A stretch of DNA of 64,000 nt, taken from assembly GCA_038496445.1 (NCBI GenBank), contig JALMLS010000507.1, positions 1 through 64,000 of the forward strand, written 5' to 3'. A program made the translations under genes and the position numbers. The notes beneath the pieces were generated by a model, which was not told where the DNA came from, ran no database searches, and worked only from the letters and a program-made list of their open reading frames with translations. This DNA comes from Trichosphaerium sp. ATCC 40318. Taxonomy: Eukaryota > Discosea > Flabellinia > Trichosidae. Positions 31,844 through 44,596 of this stretch are shown here, one piece after another; positions within the stretch are counted from its first letter, which is position 1; each line of letters opens with the position of its first letter.

Positions 31844-34593
31844 ATGAGCAAAAAGTGTATCAATGACCTCATTATTGATAAAAACGCCTTAACGCTAACT
31901 GAAGTGCCAAATGAAGTGCTTGTTAACATTTTACGATACCTCGAAGAGTTACAAGATTTCAGTAACTTCAGAACCACTTGTCACGCGTAAGAATACCGAT
32001 TTTACTATCAAATAACATATTGGTAGTTATTTTGAAATTGGGGTGTCAAATGCTTTCCCTTTCTATCGCACACTATACGCACATAGATGGTTAATTGATA
32101 GTAAAGAGCTAGACGCTCATTTCCCAAAAGCATCTCCAAGGTACCCAAATTATTGGAAAAAAAAAACAGATAAACCTAAAAACACTCCAAAGCGACTGGT
32201 TTCAAAAATGCAAGGATAGAATTAAAGAAGAGAAAGAGCTAAAGAGTATAATGACTGTACGTATATTTACTCGACGCTTATACAGAAGATCATATTGTTA
32301 ACGCACGTGATGGTAATAGGAAGGGGATGTAAAAGTATTTTTTGAGGATGAACCTGAAGCAGAAAAGACAACACCCATACCTGTTGTCCAAAGTGATCGA
32401 CCTGTTGTTGGGATAAAGGAGATTATAGAAAACCACCCGCACATAGCTGATAGGATGGTTACAGTTATCATTGGAACAAAGAGCGAGCGTACTGCCATCT
32501 ATTTACTTGACAAGCTGGTAAACATGGATAAAGATGCTGTTGGTATTTGTACTGCGTTTATTCGTGTAATGCATGACTTTGGCTACACAGAAAATATGGT
32601 ACCTCAATGTATCTCACACCTGTTCTGACGTTTATTACTAAGCAAGATTTTACGGAAATTTCTACACTACAGAATTTACCTGAAAGAGCACGTGATACAG
32701 GACTTGTAGATATTGTTATTGATAAGCTGAAAGAACACCTTAATACTCCACCTGAACAACGTACAGATATTTGTCATTATGTAGCCATACTAGATGGCAT
32801 AGTGGCTAAAATAAATCGTAAGTTTACATTTCAATTTTTGAAAAACATTTGAATCACTCCATGCACAGGAAAGGACAATAGCGCTCTAGAATGGATACAG
32901 AAAAACTCAAATATCAGAGAAACCATTGGTAAATTGTTTATGGCGGACAGAGAGATTAGTGAAGACCAAAACTACATGAGTTTGCTTTGCTTGAATATTT
33001 TGACACTAGTTGACTTGACTAAAAGTCATGATATATTACGGTCAATCATAGATATTATTAACGACCCAAATGGTGCGACTAAAGAAACGAATCATTGAAT
33101 AAACTCAGGAACTATTAATTCAGATATTAGAACCTTCTTGGAATGGACAAGGTAGAATTGGTTATGCAATAAAAAAAATCACATTTACTATGCTTGACTA
33201 CAGAATTATCGACACTACAGATAGCCTGGCTCACTTGAAGCGCATTTCATTATCACTTGTACATTCGCTACTGAGACTACTTAAATCAGAGTATATGTTG
33301 GCATACAGAGAACCGATATTGACTTGCTTGGACACAGCATGCACTCAGAGTATGGAAATAGCTTCTACCTTTTTCTTAAAATTTTCTTATACTTATGTTG
33401 CTTGATAGTGGAAGTTTGTCGTATAGTTAATTCACAAAAAGGATGGGATTTAATTGTTCCTCTTTTATCAAGTAATAGCGAAGCTCGCTTCTATAATATC
33501 ACATGTAGTTTATTAACAAATGCTTCATACCATTCTGGTAAATGTGATCTCTATTGGTTGGAGGATGAACAATTAACAAAGATTGTATTTGACAGGATAC
33601 TCGAAATAGACTTATCAGTGAAAGAACATAAGCGTGTACATATCTTACTACTATGTATTGGAAGCTGTGCAGACTCTTACACTAATTTACGAACAAACCT
33701 TATTCAAGTACGTACTTGACATAAAAACTTGAAAAATTCTTAACTTTAATCCTTTGTTTAGCATGAAGCTTTGTTTACTTTCTTTGTTAATGGCGCTCTA
33801 TCTGGTACATAATATCAACTCTTTTTTGTGGCAAGTACTTCTAACACTATTAGGTGCAAGCTCCCAAGTGAGAATGTATTGTGCTTTCATCCTATCAGTC
33901 TTATCACTGAACAAAGAGTGTATGGTTTTTTTTTTAACTTATTTTGTATGTTACTAATACAAACTAGTTGGTGCAGCTATTGCTATACATCTACCTAAGA
34001 TGGTTGAAGTGCTTGAGAGTAATAACAAGATGATTGCATTCAACGTAGCACTAACAATCGCACATACATCGTCATCTCCAGATTGTAAAGGTACTTCATA
34101 CTTTACACCCTTTTTCTTCTTCCAAGGTATGTAACAACACCCCCTAGCTTACTTCACTGATGCACTTCTTTCTAAAATAAACGAATTTGCAAGAGAAGTC
34201 CATAACGCTACTGATAAAAGCGGTGAGTGCAATGCAGAATACTCACATGTATTTTTTGTGACAATCTAACTGGGTTTGTTAGTATATGTTGGTGAGGATG
34301 TGGCAAGCGCACATGACTTCTTGTGGCTCTCTGAAGTAAAATTTGAAGCTATTAAATTGTTTGGATTAGTGACAATGGAGAGTTTTGAACTACTATATGA
34401 TCCAGAGGGTTGGTTAAGTGTGTTACCACAGGCAAGTTTTTTTTGTTTTTATACAGAGGAAGTAATAATATTATTGTAAACTGACTCTTCGTAGTTGAAA
34501 CAATTCTTTGATACAGCTAACAACAGCAATGATATGTTTGTCAGAGATTTAGTTAACACAGTCCATAAGAGGCTTACTGTGTACAAAACATAG
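31844..34593 (+). CDS. F-box protein with long helical-repeat region
   Basis: ATG 31844 gives MSKKCINDLIIDKNALTL and then the F-box LTEVPNEVLVNILRYLEEL followed by FSNFRTTCHA. About twelve exons follow with helical, Leu-rich sequence: RPVVGIKEIIENHPHIADRM (about 32400), VIDKLKEHLNTPPEQRTDI (about 32720), NYMSLLCLNILTLVDLTKS (about 32970), FDRILEIDLSVKEHKRVHIL (about 33590). The end is NDMFVRDLVNTVHKRLTVYK, stop 34591-34593. The pattern of paired helices suggests an ARM/HEAT-like superhelix serving as substrate receptor of an SCF ubiquitin ligase, which is inference. Confidence 0.6.
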
Positions 34594-35202
34594 TACTAGG
34601 TCAAAACTTTGTAATCATAAACTGCTTTAAATAAAATTGTTATGGTTATTAGTCCGCTTTTTCTCCTGTCAAGCTGTAAATATAGAACTTTGAAAGGAAC
34701 CAAAAAAAGCCTTTTCAAGTACTTGTGGATCAGTCGCATAGAAAGCTAGTTCAGGAAAGGAAGATCCTTGTCAGAATCACACTGAAGGTATTCTTAACGG
34801 GTTTGCATTATAACAGAGGCAGTTTTTAGTGCAATGATAATAAAGATTACATAATAATTACGAAGGTGAGATTTAGTGTACCAGCGATTCTAAAGGACAG
34901 TTAACATAATTTTAAGAACTCACGACACCAAAAAAATTTCGGTAATGAGGCTCATAGCATGGTAGTTGTATGTCGAAAACCAATAGACGAAATTACAATT
35001 CATTCTTTTAGATCCACTGGATTCTTTGCAAGCTTTTATGAGAAGACATACCGTTTTATGTGAACTTTCAATAGGATAAAAAAAGAACAATCACAATGTG
35101 GGAAGATAACCTTTATTCTTTTCTGTCAACAGTTTACAAGTAATGCAAAAAAAGGTCCATCTTCACGTGCTGACAACTTTACAATAAAAACGTATTTCGA
35201 AC
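34594..35202. other. convergent intergenic region
   Basis: About 600 bases between two converging genes. No ORF, repeat or RNA structure was recognised. Confidence 0.4.
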
Positions 35203-37637
35203 TTAGCTATTAATAGCATGTTCATTGTCTCCAATAAGACTTGTCTTCTCATTATAGCCAAAGTCTGAATCAAATTGCTTATCTTGTGGCTCATCAATGG
35301 TAAGAATAGCTTCTCTTTTTTGCCTCAAAGAGTCATAGTCTCTGTAGTACTCCCTTTAAACCAAACATTAACAAAACCAACAACTATTTAAAGCCTCAGC
35401 TAGTATCTTACCAGTACGTCATGAAAAGAGCACCAGCAATGCGCACAAGCTCAAATCCCAATACAGCAAGCTATAATGAACCAAGGTGAATAGATTATTA
35501 ACACGATAGTTTCAACAAAATACAAATCGCACCCAAATAAACCATATCTCTTTCACTTTTGTTGCAGCTACAGCAATGAGAGGAACATATACTGAAAAAG
35601 AAATCACCATAATGATACTTAAGTATCTGAAGTTCTGCATAGCAAAATTAAGGCCTTCATAAACTCCACCCTAGAAGGTACAATTTAATATACTGGTACA
35701 GAAAAAACAAAAAACAAAGTGGTGCCATCAAATGCAACTCTTCTGGATCCCTTTGTACTGTAATAGGTCTTTAATGTACCTGCATTCCTACGAGTGATAA
35801 AAACGCAAAGAGAAGCCAAGTATCATCAGTTAGAAACTTTGTAATGGCAGGAACTGATAAAAATTGAGCAGTTAGCCAATGTCGAGCAAGGTAGTAAACA
35901 AGCCACACAACAACACCCATGAATATACCTGCACCAGACACGGCAACTGTCAGGCGCCTGATCGTTTGTTATTTTAAGACATGTATGTTTTATATAGACA
36001 TACTTGAAGCGCTTATATTCTCCCATGGCAATGAGCTTTGTGCCAACAATGTTAGCAGCGCGACCAACAGAATCTAGTTTTTATCAATATTATCAATCAG
36101 CAAGGTATTAAAAAGGGTGTACCAGCGAAACTAGGTGCATAAAAATACAACACATTTAATACACTGAAGGCATCGTATTTAAGTTGACCTAATTGGTGTA
36201 AGAATACCTTACTAGTCAATGTTTGAATCAAAAAAAAATGAACGTGATTTTTTGGTTTTTTTTTGTATACGTCATTTTCAAATGTCCAAACATCTTACTC
36301 TTATCAATCCGGCTAGCAATCATTGAACTTATCATATAAGTTGACATGAGTAAACACCCACGACTAGAACAAAATGTTAAAGGAGCTACAGGTGCCTTTT
36401 TCAACAAGAAAAACTTCCAAATAACAATCGTCGGATGTACTTCTAAAGAACGTACAGAAACAGCCACATGTTCTCAATAGCAAAGTATTGAAATACTTTA
36501 CTAGAAAAAAGAGCTTTTATATCGTAAAGTTTATACAATACGATATTTTTCGGAGTGTAAGTAACCGCCATAATGATCAAAAATGAGACTTAGAAAAAAA
36601 TGAGAAAAACAAAAACATATTGCCAGGTACCAATATTGGACACTAAATATCCATAAGCAAGAGAATTTAACCCCCAGTCCGTAAAATACAGTAGCCCCAA
36701 GCTAAGTATTTAACGTTAATAGAGCATTGTTAGCTAAGGTACAAGGGAAGAAACATTAAAAACAGAAAGAAAAACGCTTTTTTCCTTCCTCTTTTTCTTT
36801 TGTTTCATTGAAAAAAAACCAGACAATACCTTACAATGAAGTCAATTGCAGCTGTAAACGTAGCAATAATAGCTACATATATAGGTTCATTTATACCATA
36901 CAATACACCTTGCATTATTGTGTTGATATTAAACACAACTGCTCCTACCGACATCCTCTTGAAGAACGATCGTGCAAGTGCTCTTGTTGCATCATTACTC
37001 CTGTACGCGTCATAGATGAATTCCTTCAAGGATCAAACGTTAGCGCTGACTATTATAAATAAAATGTACGCGCTTGTAGTATGTATATTAATGACACCAA
37101 GCAAGTACCCCAAACAAGACCGGTAATAACGCACAGATTAATGATTTTGCCAACTGTAGGATATTCGCCCTAAAGTTGGAATGAGATGGTGCTACTACGA
37201 TGAGATATGGCGGTAACGATTATAGCACGTTTAATTTACGTACAGCAGCGAATCTTATCCTGATTTGCGATAGAATACCACTTGCAACGAACATAACGAT
37301 GAAACTCGGTAAAACCACTATATAACATCATTACACAACCGTTAGCGCACTCATTCGCCGTTTTAGTGCGTTTTGGACGATAGTGTGAGTTTTTAGTACA
37401 ACCGAAATACCTGTGTTAGAGTTGGTCCCAAATGCTGCTAGAGCTTCTCTTGAATCACTAAGCACCGTTCCTAGATACCATTAACATTTTAATGGACATT
37501 TCTTGTTCTTGTTCACCAATCAGCTTTGTTTTGATAGTACTTGTTGTGATACTGAGTGCTCGTACATATACGAGTAAAATTGACAAGAGACCAAAGCGAA
37601 CAACATCAGAAGCCAAAGCATTCTTAAGCGCTGACAT
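35203..37637 (-). CDS. MATE-like multi-pass transporter
   Basis: Many short exons each encode one or two membrane helices. From the proposed start ATG 37637 (MSALKNALASDVVRFGLLS) the order is LSDSREALAAFGTNSNT, VVLPSFIVMFVASGILSQIR (about 37290), YPTVGKIINLCVITGLVWGT (about 37130), AYRSNDATRALARSFFKRMS then NINTIMQGVLYGINEPIYVA (36850-37010), SVGRAANIVGTKLIAMGEYK (about 36040), SGAGIFMGVVVWLVYYLARH (about 35920), TDDTWLLFAFLSLVGMQ, and a last helix AVLGFELVRIAGALFMTYW. The paired pattern around GAG- and N-rich loops fits the MATE family, which exports cations or drugs. The acidic tail ends KTSLIGDNEHAINS. The first exon junction is not resolved. Confidence 0.5.
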
Positions 37638-37920
37638 GGCGCTTTTGAGGGTACAAAGTAGGCCGAGTTTTTAGATTAAGAAATGGTTAGACGAGTTTAA
37701 GGGCTAAAGTTGGATTCAAGTAAAAAGCATCCAAAAAGCATCGCTTTTGGCCATTTTAGTGTTGTTACGATGAACCCGTTGTGTGCGGAAAATTGATTAG
37801 AATTTACACCAACAAGTGAGGTACGTAAGGTCTTCTAATGGTGTGTAGTGCACAGTAAACATTTGGCTACGGTTATCAAGTTGTATTCGATCAAACTAAA
37901 AAAGGGTATGTTGATTTGGT

Positions 37921-38911
37921 TTATGCTGTTGTTTGAATCCTCTCGAGTTCCTCTAGAAGTTTATCATGTAGGTAGTTATCCAGCTGTACTAGTCCTTTTG
38001 GTGTGACAGTTCGATATATATCCATAGGCTTGTAGCTTCCTTTGACCATTTCCCCTTCGTTCAGTTGTACAATCCTAAAAGTAAAGCATTAGTATTCTTT
38101 TTGACATGTTTGCCTTACCCCAAAATGTCTTCAGCTGCAAGCCCCGCAGTCCTTATAGTACTTCCAGTGACTGTACGTAAGTCAGGTATATTCATCCAAC
38201 CTGTTTTAACCTCATTTGCTAACCCTTGTATCCCTGGAGCATCATAAACATGTTCAGAGAGAACTTTTTGTAAAGTTGTCAAGAATTTCTTGTTTTCTAA
38301 AAAATTTGTTGGTTCTATTTGATACACAGTCTGACTTCTATTCAATGGAGGTTCTCTAGCACAATCATAAACGCGTTGCAAAGAGCAAAGTTAGCGCACT
38401 TTTTAATCCACCCGAGAAACACAGCATCATTTAACTGCTTTTCTTCAGGTTTGTCAATAAAAGATAGTGTATACTCTGGCTTGACTTGCTCATCATAAAC
38501 AGGTACTTTGTTATCGTTTTCATCCACTTTTACAAGCCTTGCACCGTTTTCTACGTCTTCCTACGAATAGTCACGTGTTTGGAGCTTATTGTGTACAAAT
38601 GTTGTAAACTTGTTTACAAGCACTGCTGGCGCACTAAAAAAGCAAATACATGCTGTTAGTGGACGTACGTCTAAAAGTATGGACTCAGTACAATAGCTGC
38701 GTTGTTTTTGTCCTATTATCTTTGCATTGGCGCGAAAAGCCTTTTTTGGCGCCTACAGCAGTTATTTTACGCATTACGCACAAACTTACGCGGTGTATCA
38801 CAGAACGAGCTTTAACTAGTCTAAACATATCACAAGTAAACGAGAACGTGCTGGCGCGGTGTTTACGCCTTTTTCAATTCTCCTCGTTTACCCATTGCGA
38901 CTAAATGCCAT
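37921..38911 (-). CDS. conserved protein of unknown function
   Basis: The proposed first exon is only 20 bases (38892-38911). It splices in frame to give MAFSRNGAPAVLVNKFTTF and, after another short intron, EDVENGARLVKVDENDNKVP. The core reads YQIEPTNFLENKKFLTTLQK, VLSEHVYDAPGIQGLANEV, KTGWMNIPDLRTVTGSTIRT and LAAEDILGIVQLNEGEMVKG. The C-terminus is DNYLHDKLLEELERIQTTA, with the stop at 37921. The motif order WMNIPDLR, EDILG and LHDKLLEEL looks like a conserved eukaryotic family that I cannot name. It is soluble, without a signal peptide. The long first intron is the least certain part. Confidence 0.55.
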
Positions 38912-38947
38912 TTTGCTTCTTTTTATTCCTTCTTATGCGCTAATACC
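38912..38947. promoter_or_regulatory. 36-bp divergent start region
   Basis: Two proposed start codons, 38911 on the minus strand and 38948 on the plus strand, face away from each other with only 36 bases between them. Regulatory elements must be inside the neighbouring first introns. Confidence 0.35.
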
Positions 38948-39469
38948 ATGGCGGGAGACAAAGAAGCCTTCTCTACGGTAGAATATAAGCATTGTATTGT
39001 TACTAATTTATTAACAGGAGATACCAATGTTTAGAGTACGCGCGCAATACATTGAAAATGTCAGAACAACAGAAGAGTACGTTAAAATAATTTTAATATC
39101 AAATAACTTTGATTAGGGAAGAACTCCTACGTAGTGTACCTAAAACGGGCTTTGGTACAGTTGCTGCACCAGAGGATGACATTGATCACATGTTTCCTGC
39201 TTGTGGCATGTACGTACACTACGGCGTTATAATAATAACTAACTGATACACTAGGTTTCTAACAGGGTTCTTTTGTATATTTCCATGGATGATTGGCACA
39301 CTGTACATCAAGTCAGGTTCGCTAAATCAAGGCAATTGTTCGTGTTCTCACATTTCGTTATACAGACAATCTAGTGGCCAAAACAGCGGGCATACTCAGC
39401 GGTGTTCTACTAGCAATATCGGTAGTTGTACTGGGCATCTGGTTTTTGTTGTGGGAGCACGAGTTTTAG
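38948..39469 (+). CDS. small two-helix membrane protein
   Basis: ATG 38948 starts MAGDKEAFST. An intron ending AACAG joins to EIPMFRVRAQYIENVRTTE, then EELLRSVPKTGFGTVAAPED with IDHMFPACGM. The rest encodes two hydrophobic helices, FLTGFFCIFPWMIGTLYIKS and AGILSGVLLAISVVVLGIWF, and ends LLWEHEF at TAG 39467-39469. About 110 residues in all, with the N-terminus probably cytosolic. No family recognised. It could be a small organelle or endomembrane protein. Confidence 0.5.
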
Positions 39470-39730
39470 CTAGAGCATCGAATAGAATTCTAAGCTATGT
39501 TGTAAATAAAAGTAATTGTACGAGTTAACAGTCGCCGTTAACGGCAAGCACAAATACTGAAATTGGCACCTAAAACGCCGACGCAATGGTGTTGATGAGT
39601 ATGCCACTTCTAGAGGTTTTCTCATAGTGTGACGTTGTAAGAAGCCATTTCAACGAACGTAAAACTTAAGATTTTTCAACAAACAGCTTAAGTTTAGAGC
39701 AAAACACACAAACAAAAACAGTTTAACACC

Positions 39731-40318
39731 ATGTATCAAGATTGGAAAGAAGTTAAAATTACTGGTAGAGGCGGTAGAGGAAGAGGACGAGGCAGAGGCC
39801 GAGGCGGAGTGAGCTCAAGAGGTGGCAGTGGTGGCGGTCGCAATATACCGGGCTCTAAGCGTTGTGCGTCAAACTTTTACCGTTGAAATGCAATAGTTCT
39901 ATCTAGCTCATTGTATTATATAGATGGTGGCGCAAACCAAACAGGAAACAACTACCGTGGAAACGTACGCAGAATGGAGGATGAAGAAGGTGAAGAATCA
40001 ATGCGCCGTACGATACTTTGATAGCCTCCATTGTAATCTACAAGTGCTTACGCTCACTAAATTTTAGACCAAAGAGTCCCAGCCAGTATCGCAAGGAAAA
40101 TTCGTTCTAATCGCTCCACAAAGGGCTGGTCGCAAAAAGAGCTTGCAACAGTACGTTAAAGTGACTAAGTTTATCAACCAACTGCCACCGACTAAAACAC
40201 GCTCTAGCGCCTAAAACAGAACATGCGAGTGGTACAAGATTGGGAATCTGGTAAAGCTATGTTTAATAAGCGAATGTTGGCCAATTTCGAGCGAGCACTG
40301 GGAACAAAATTGCGCTAA
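39731..40318 (+). CDS. MBF1: multiprotein bridging factor 1 (MBF1/EDF1) homologue with RGG start
   Basis: ATG 39731 gives MYQDWKEVKITGRGGRGRGR, then a Gly/Arg repeat that continues for about 20 residues. Exon joins lead to RRMEDEEGEESMR and the helix-turn-helix QRVPASIARKIRSNRSTKGW, SQKELATQNMRVVQDWESGK, then AMFNKRMLANFERALGTKLR before the stop at 40316-40318. The second half matches the MBF1 cro/C1-type HTH (QSKGLTQKDLA, DYESGRAIPN, KLERALGVKLRG), a transcription co-activator that links activators to TBP. The usual N-terminal MBF1 segment WDTVTVLRK survives as DWKEVKI. The RGG-like insertion is unusual and may bind RNA. Confidence 0.8.
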
Positions 40319-40616
40319 TAACGCCAGAGGATAGCGCATTTTCGCGCTTGTATTATTGTTGTTCCCTACGCGTTAATTCGCTGGCCTCATTGTACAAAAT
40401 AAAAGCCGTATTACTGCTGTACCTTTTGTATCGTATTTTTCATCGTAACGGCATGTTACGAGAATGTAGTAACTTTACGTGCTAATATAAAGCGCGTACA
40501 AATGTCTTTTCGGCCACAATGACATCTGAAGAATTGGTGGAAATTTGAGTAAAAATTTGCATACAATTTCTGCAGTTAGGATATTTATTACACGGCTCAG
40601 CTAGCTGTCGCACAAC

Positions 40617-43600
40617 ATGGAAGTTGAGCCTACCGGAGATGTTGTAGTTGATCCTATGGACGTTGACGAACCTGTTTCTAACGAGGTTAACGAAAAAGCC
40701 CGTGCGCAGGCTCTCGTTCAAGAACGTCTCAAGAAGTATGTGTTCCCAGAGTATCTACACAAAATACATCACTCTAACCCCCTAAAACAGATATTTTGTT
40801 CAGCTAACTCAAGGGTGCCAGAACAAAGGCTGTGTCTATTCATTCTGTGCAAGCAACCCTGGTGAGTGTCGTAATGAAGTCAGCTCCACGGATCCTCAAG
40901 ACTGAGTTTTATTTAGCCCTCACACCTCTTGGTCGCTCACAAGCAGCGGGAATCGCTCTAAGATTAGCAACGCTTCGTTCTGAGCATTTTTGCGTGGCGA
41001 ATTCACCAAATTCCACCTTGGGTAGTCACTTTACTAATATATACACCACAACTGACAATCTTAACAGAACCACCGTTTTTAAACCTCGAAAAATTAAAAA
41101 ACATGGTCCAACAATCTAAAACTCCCGGTGGCGACCAAAGACAGATATTACGTTTCGTTGGCCAAGTATTTGGTGTGTCAGAGAATACTAATTTGTGTTT
41201 TTTGAAGGTACGTTTATACCTTCGCTATCACCTCATAAATCATCCTCCCTTTATCACGTCAATCAATGCAGAAATATTAAATGTTCAGAAAAAATAAGTT
41301 TTTCGATTATTTCTTTTTTTAATCATTCGCCCGGACACCTCGTTCTTACCCTGGTTTTTTTAGCAACCAACTCAAATTCAAATTGGTAGTAATAATCGTG
41401 AGTATGGAGTAGATACAGGCCTTGATTTTGATCAAGTGAAGGCTGCGTATGATATTATACAATCCTTGGTACGTATACCTATAGTAAATTCTAAGAGTAA
41501 ACTATTTTCTACGCTACTTGAGATGAAACGGAATCAGACAAGGCGTATTGTTTACTCTTAGCTTTTTTCTATTTTTGAATTGGACAGTCATATACTTACT
41601 TGTCTTGAATAGTCCGATGGAGTTAAAAACTCTCTTCGTTATGCTTTCTCAAGATTACTAAATGATCTTCGTTTACCTGTGAATTACAACCAACTTGTTC
41701 GTAAAATAGAAGACTTACGCCAATTACAATTGATTTGGGAGGTATGTTTATTTTTTTTTTGGTTTATTTTCAGACAAATTTCTTTTGCTCATTTCAAGCT
41801 TTTGTACAATTTTAAGTGACTTTCATTGTTACTTCTTGTCGTTCTACAATGTGTCTACTATAGCTTCCAGCGTTAATTTAATTTTTTCGTGCAGTACCCT
41901 TACTTGGAAGATACCCACAAGGAAATTTATGGTCCTTTACTTTATTGTACAGGAAATCTACCTGAATGGGGAAGAAAGGTGTTTATGCATCGTTGGGAAG
42001 CGTACGTGGTTACAGTTTTAAATCGTTCGTGGTGTCCTTATGTTAGCCCGTAAATTACACGTGGACGTCAGTAATGATAAAGAAAAACAAATTTTGAAAA
42101 AAACCAATAATCTTTTGTTGAAATTTTCGTTTAAACTTGTATGTAAATCTTTCGTTGGAGTTTTGGGCTTTTACACTTGTGTTTTATTGATTTTGTTTTA
42201 GGCAAGGGAAGGAAGCATTTGAGAAGCTTCTAGGTAGTATACATAACTTTATAACACTACGTGTTGAGACTGCTGGTGATAGTATGATTGTAAACCGTGA
42301 TGCTTTTGTTACAAAATCTGTCCAAATATTAGATATGCTATTTACAATTAATATGAAGAAACAATGGGTACATCGTGATGCATTCTATAATAATGTTTTA
42401 TCTTCGAGTATTGATATGAAAGATGAGTATACCGCATGGAAGAGGCCAAGTCCTGGAACGTACGTTGTTCTTACCTCTATACTTTTCTTTCGATATTTTT
42501 TTTATTTTTCTTTGAAGAATTTTGTTTCTTGTTTGCTTAACGTGTTATGTACTCCTTTGTGCTTTGATGCTTTTTTGCGTATTTTTATGTGCTTGTTTAT
42601 ATGCTTATGATGTCAATCAAGGTTCTCATTCTGCTCTTGCCCTTTTGTTTTGACACCGGAGGTAAAGGCTAAGATTCTTCGTGTTGAAAGTATGATTCAA
42701 CAACGTCGTGAACGCCAACATTCGTTACGTATGATGCAGATGGGTGTCGTTTCTCAACCTTTCTTGGTTCTCCGTGTTCACCGTGGTACACCACATCTCA
42801 TTAGATCATCTTTAGATGAGGTAAGACATAACAAGTCTAAGGATGAAGCCAAACTTTGTTTTCTTTTTTTGTTTATCATGTGGTTATTGACGCTTTTTGT
42901 AGATTGATAGACACTCCATTTCAGACTTAAAGAAGGTATTTAATAAGGTTGCATACGTTGTTGTCTGACTTTTGTTTTAGGAGCTCAGAATTAAATTTGT
43001 TGGTGAACCTGGTGTTGATGAAGGTGGTGTTCAAAAAGAATGGTTCCAGCTTTTGATTGCACAAATATTTGATCCACGTTTTGGTATGTTTTTAGAGAAG
43101 GACGAGACTAGGTTGCATTGGTTTGCAGCTGGTTGTGAAGAATATAATGATTATCGTCTCATGGGTGTTCTTATTGGTCTTGCCATTTATAATGGGGTAC
43201 TTTAGAAGACTCATAAATGTTTTTATTCATGTTGTTCTTTTTAGGTTCATCTTCACCTCAATTTTCCTAGACTGTTGTATAAGAAGCTACTTGGTATGGA
43301 TACGTCAATAGAAGACTTGAAAGAGTTGGATCCTGTACGATATAACCGGCATACTGCCTTTTGGTGGTTTTTTTTCGCTTTTTTTATTTTATTTTTTAGT
43401 TCGCGTTTTTAATCGTTTAAACGTTGTTGTGACGTCTTTTTAGATCATGTACAAAAGTTTTAAACAGTTATTGGCTTTTGAGGGAGACGTTGAAGAAACA
43501 TTCGACTTGACTTTTCAGTTGAGCTACAAGAACGAGTATGATATGACTATGACCCATGATTTACTACCTGATGGTTCAGAGGAACTTGTTACATCTGATA

Positions 43601-44596
43601 ATAGAGAAGGTACGATTTATTCAAAGTCAAGAGTTGCTAACTTCCAGTTTCTTTGATTTCGCTTTTTTTGGTAAAAGAGTTTTTAACGTTTTTACGGGGA
43701 GCTTACTGTGTTTTTTTTAAAGTTTATGTCAAGCTATACTTGGAGTATTTGTTCGATATATCTATTAAGAAGCAATGGGAAGCATTCTACAAGGGATTTA
43801 GTAATGTTGTAGAAAGTGAGGCGATGCAGGTAATGATCAAATTTAACCCGAAAAATTTTGGTTTTTTTTCTTTTTATCGCTTTTTTTTGGATCGATGCAC
43901 GTTTTATCACTTTGGGTGGTTGTTCTTACGTTTTTCTTGTAGTTATTCACTCCAACTGAATTAGAATTGTTGGTATGTGGTAGTTCTGAGCTTAATTTCA
44001 AAGCACTCGAGAGAGGAACTCATTATGATGGTGAGTAATATTTTTTTTTGGTTTTTTGTTTTTTCAAACTATCTTTTTTTGTAAGATTGAAAGAACTTTT
44101 ATTTCTCCGTTTTGTGATTTTTGTTTTAGGGTATAAAGCTGATGATGATACTGTAAAGATATTCTGGGAGGTTGTACATAGCTTTGATATAGGTATAGAT
44201 AAAAGATAATTGACTTTTTTGTATATTCTCCTAATCGTTTTTTTTTTTTTCAGGTCAACAAAAAAACTTTCTATTCTTTGCTACTGGTTCAGATAGAAGC
44301 CCAATTGGTGGTCTAGATAAATTAAATCTTGTTATTACAAAGAATGGAGAGGATTCAGAGAGGTAAGGATGAGTTCTAACGAACTCTCATTTGATAACGT
44401 TTTTTTTCGCCTTCTTTTGAATTTTCGGTAAACGTTTGTTACCTAAACCTCCTTGTTTCTTATTTTTCTTTGTAGATTACCATCATCTCATACGTGCTTT
44501 AATCATCTTTTACTTCCTGATTATAAAAACAAAGAAAAACTAGCGACAAAGTTGGGGAAGGCTATAAACAATTGCAAGGGCTTTGGTTTACTCTAA
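40617..44596 (+). CDS. UBE3A: UBE3A/E6AP-like HECT E3 ubiquitin ligase
   Basis: ATG 40617 opens an acidic start ([20 protein letters not shown]). Near 40801 an exon encodes [20 protein letters not shown], the AZUL zinc finger that is the mark of UBE3A. Several helical exons lie between. The HECT domain spans about 42700-44596: [94 protein letters not shown], and the catalytic Cys (codon 44495-44497) in [20 protein letters not shown]. The end [12 protein letters not shown] is the conserved HECT C-terminus. It transfers ubiquitin from E2 enzymes to substrates. About 15 introns are present. Confidence 0.9.
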
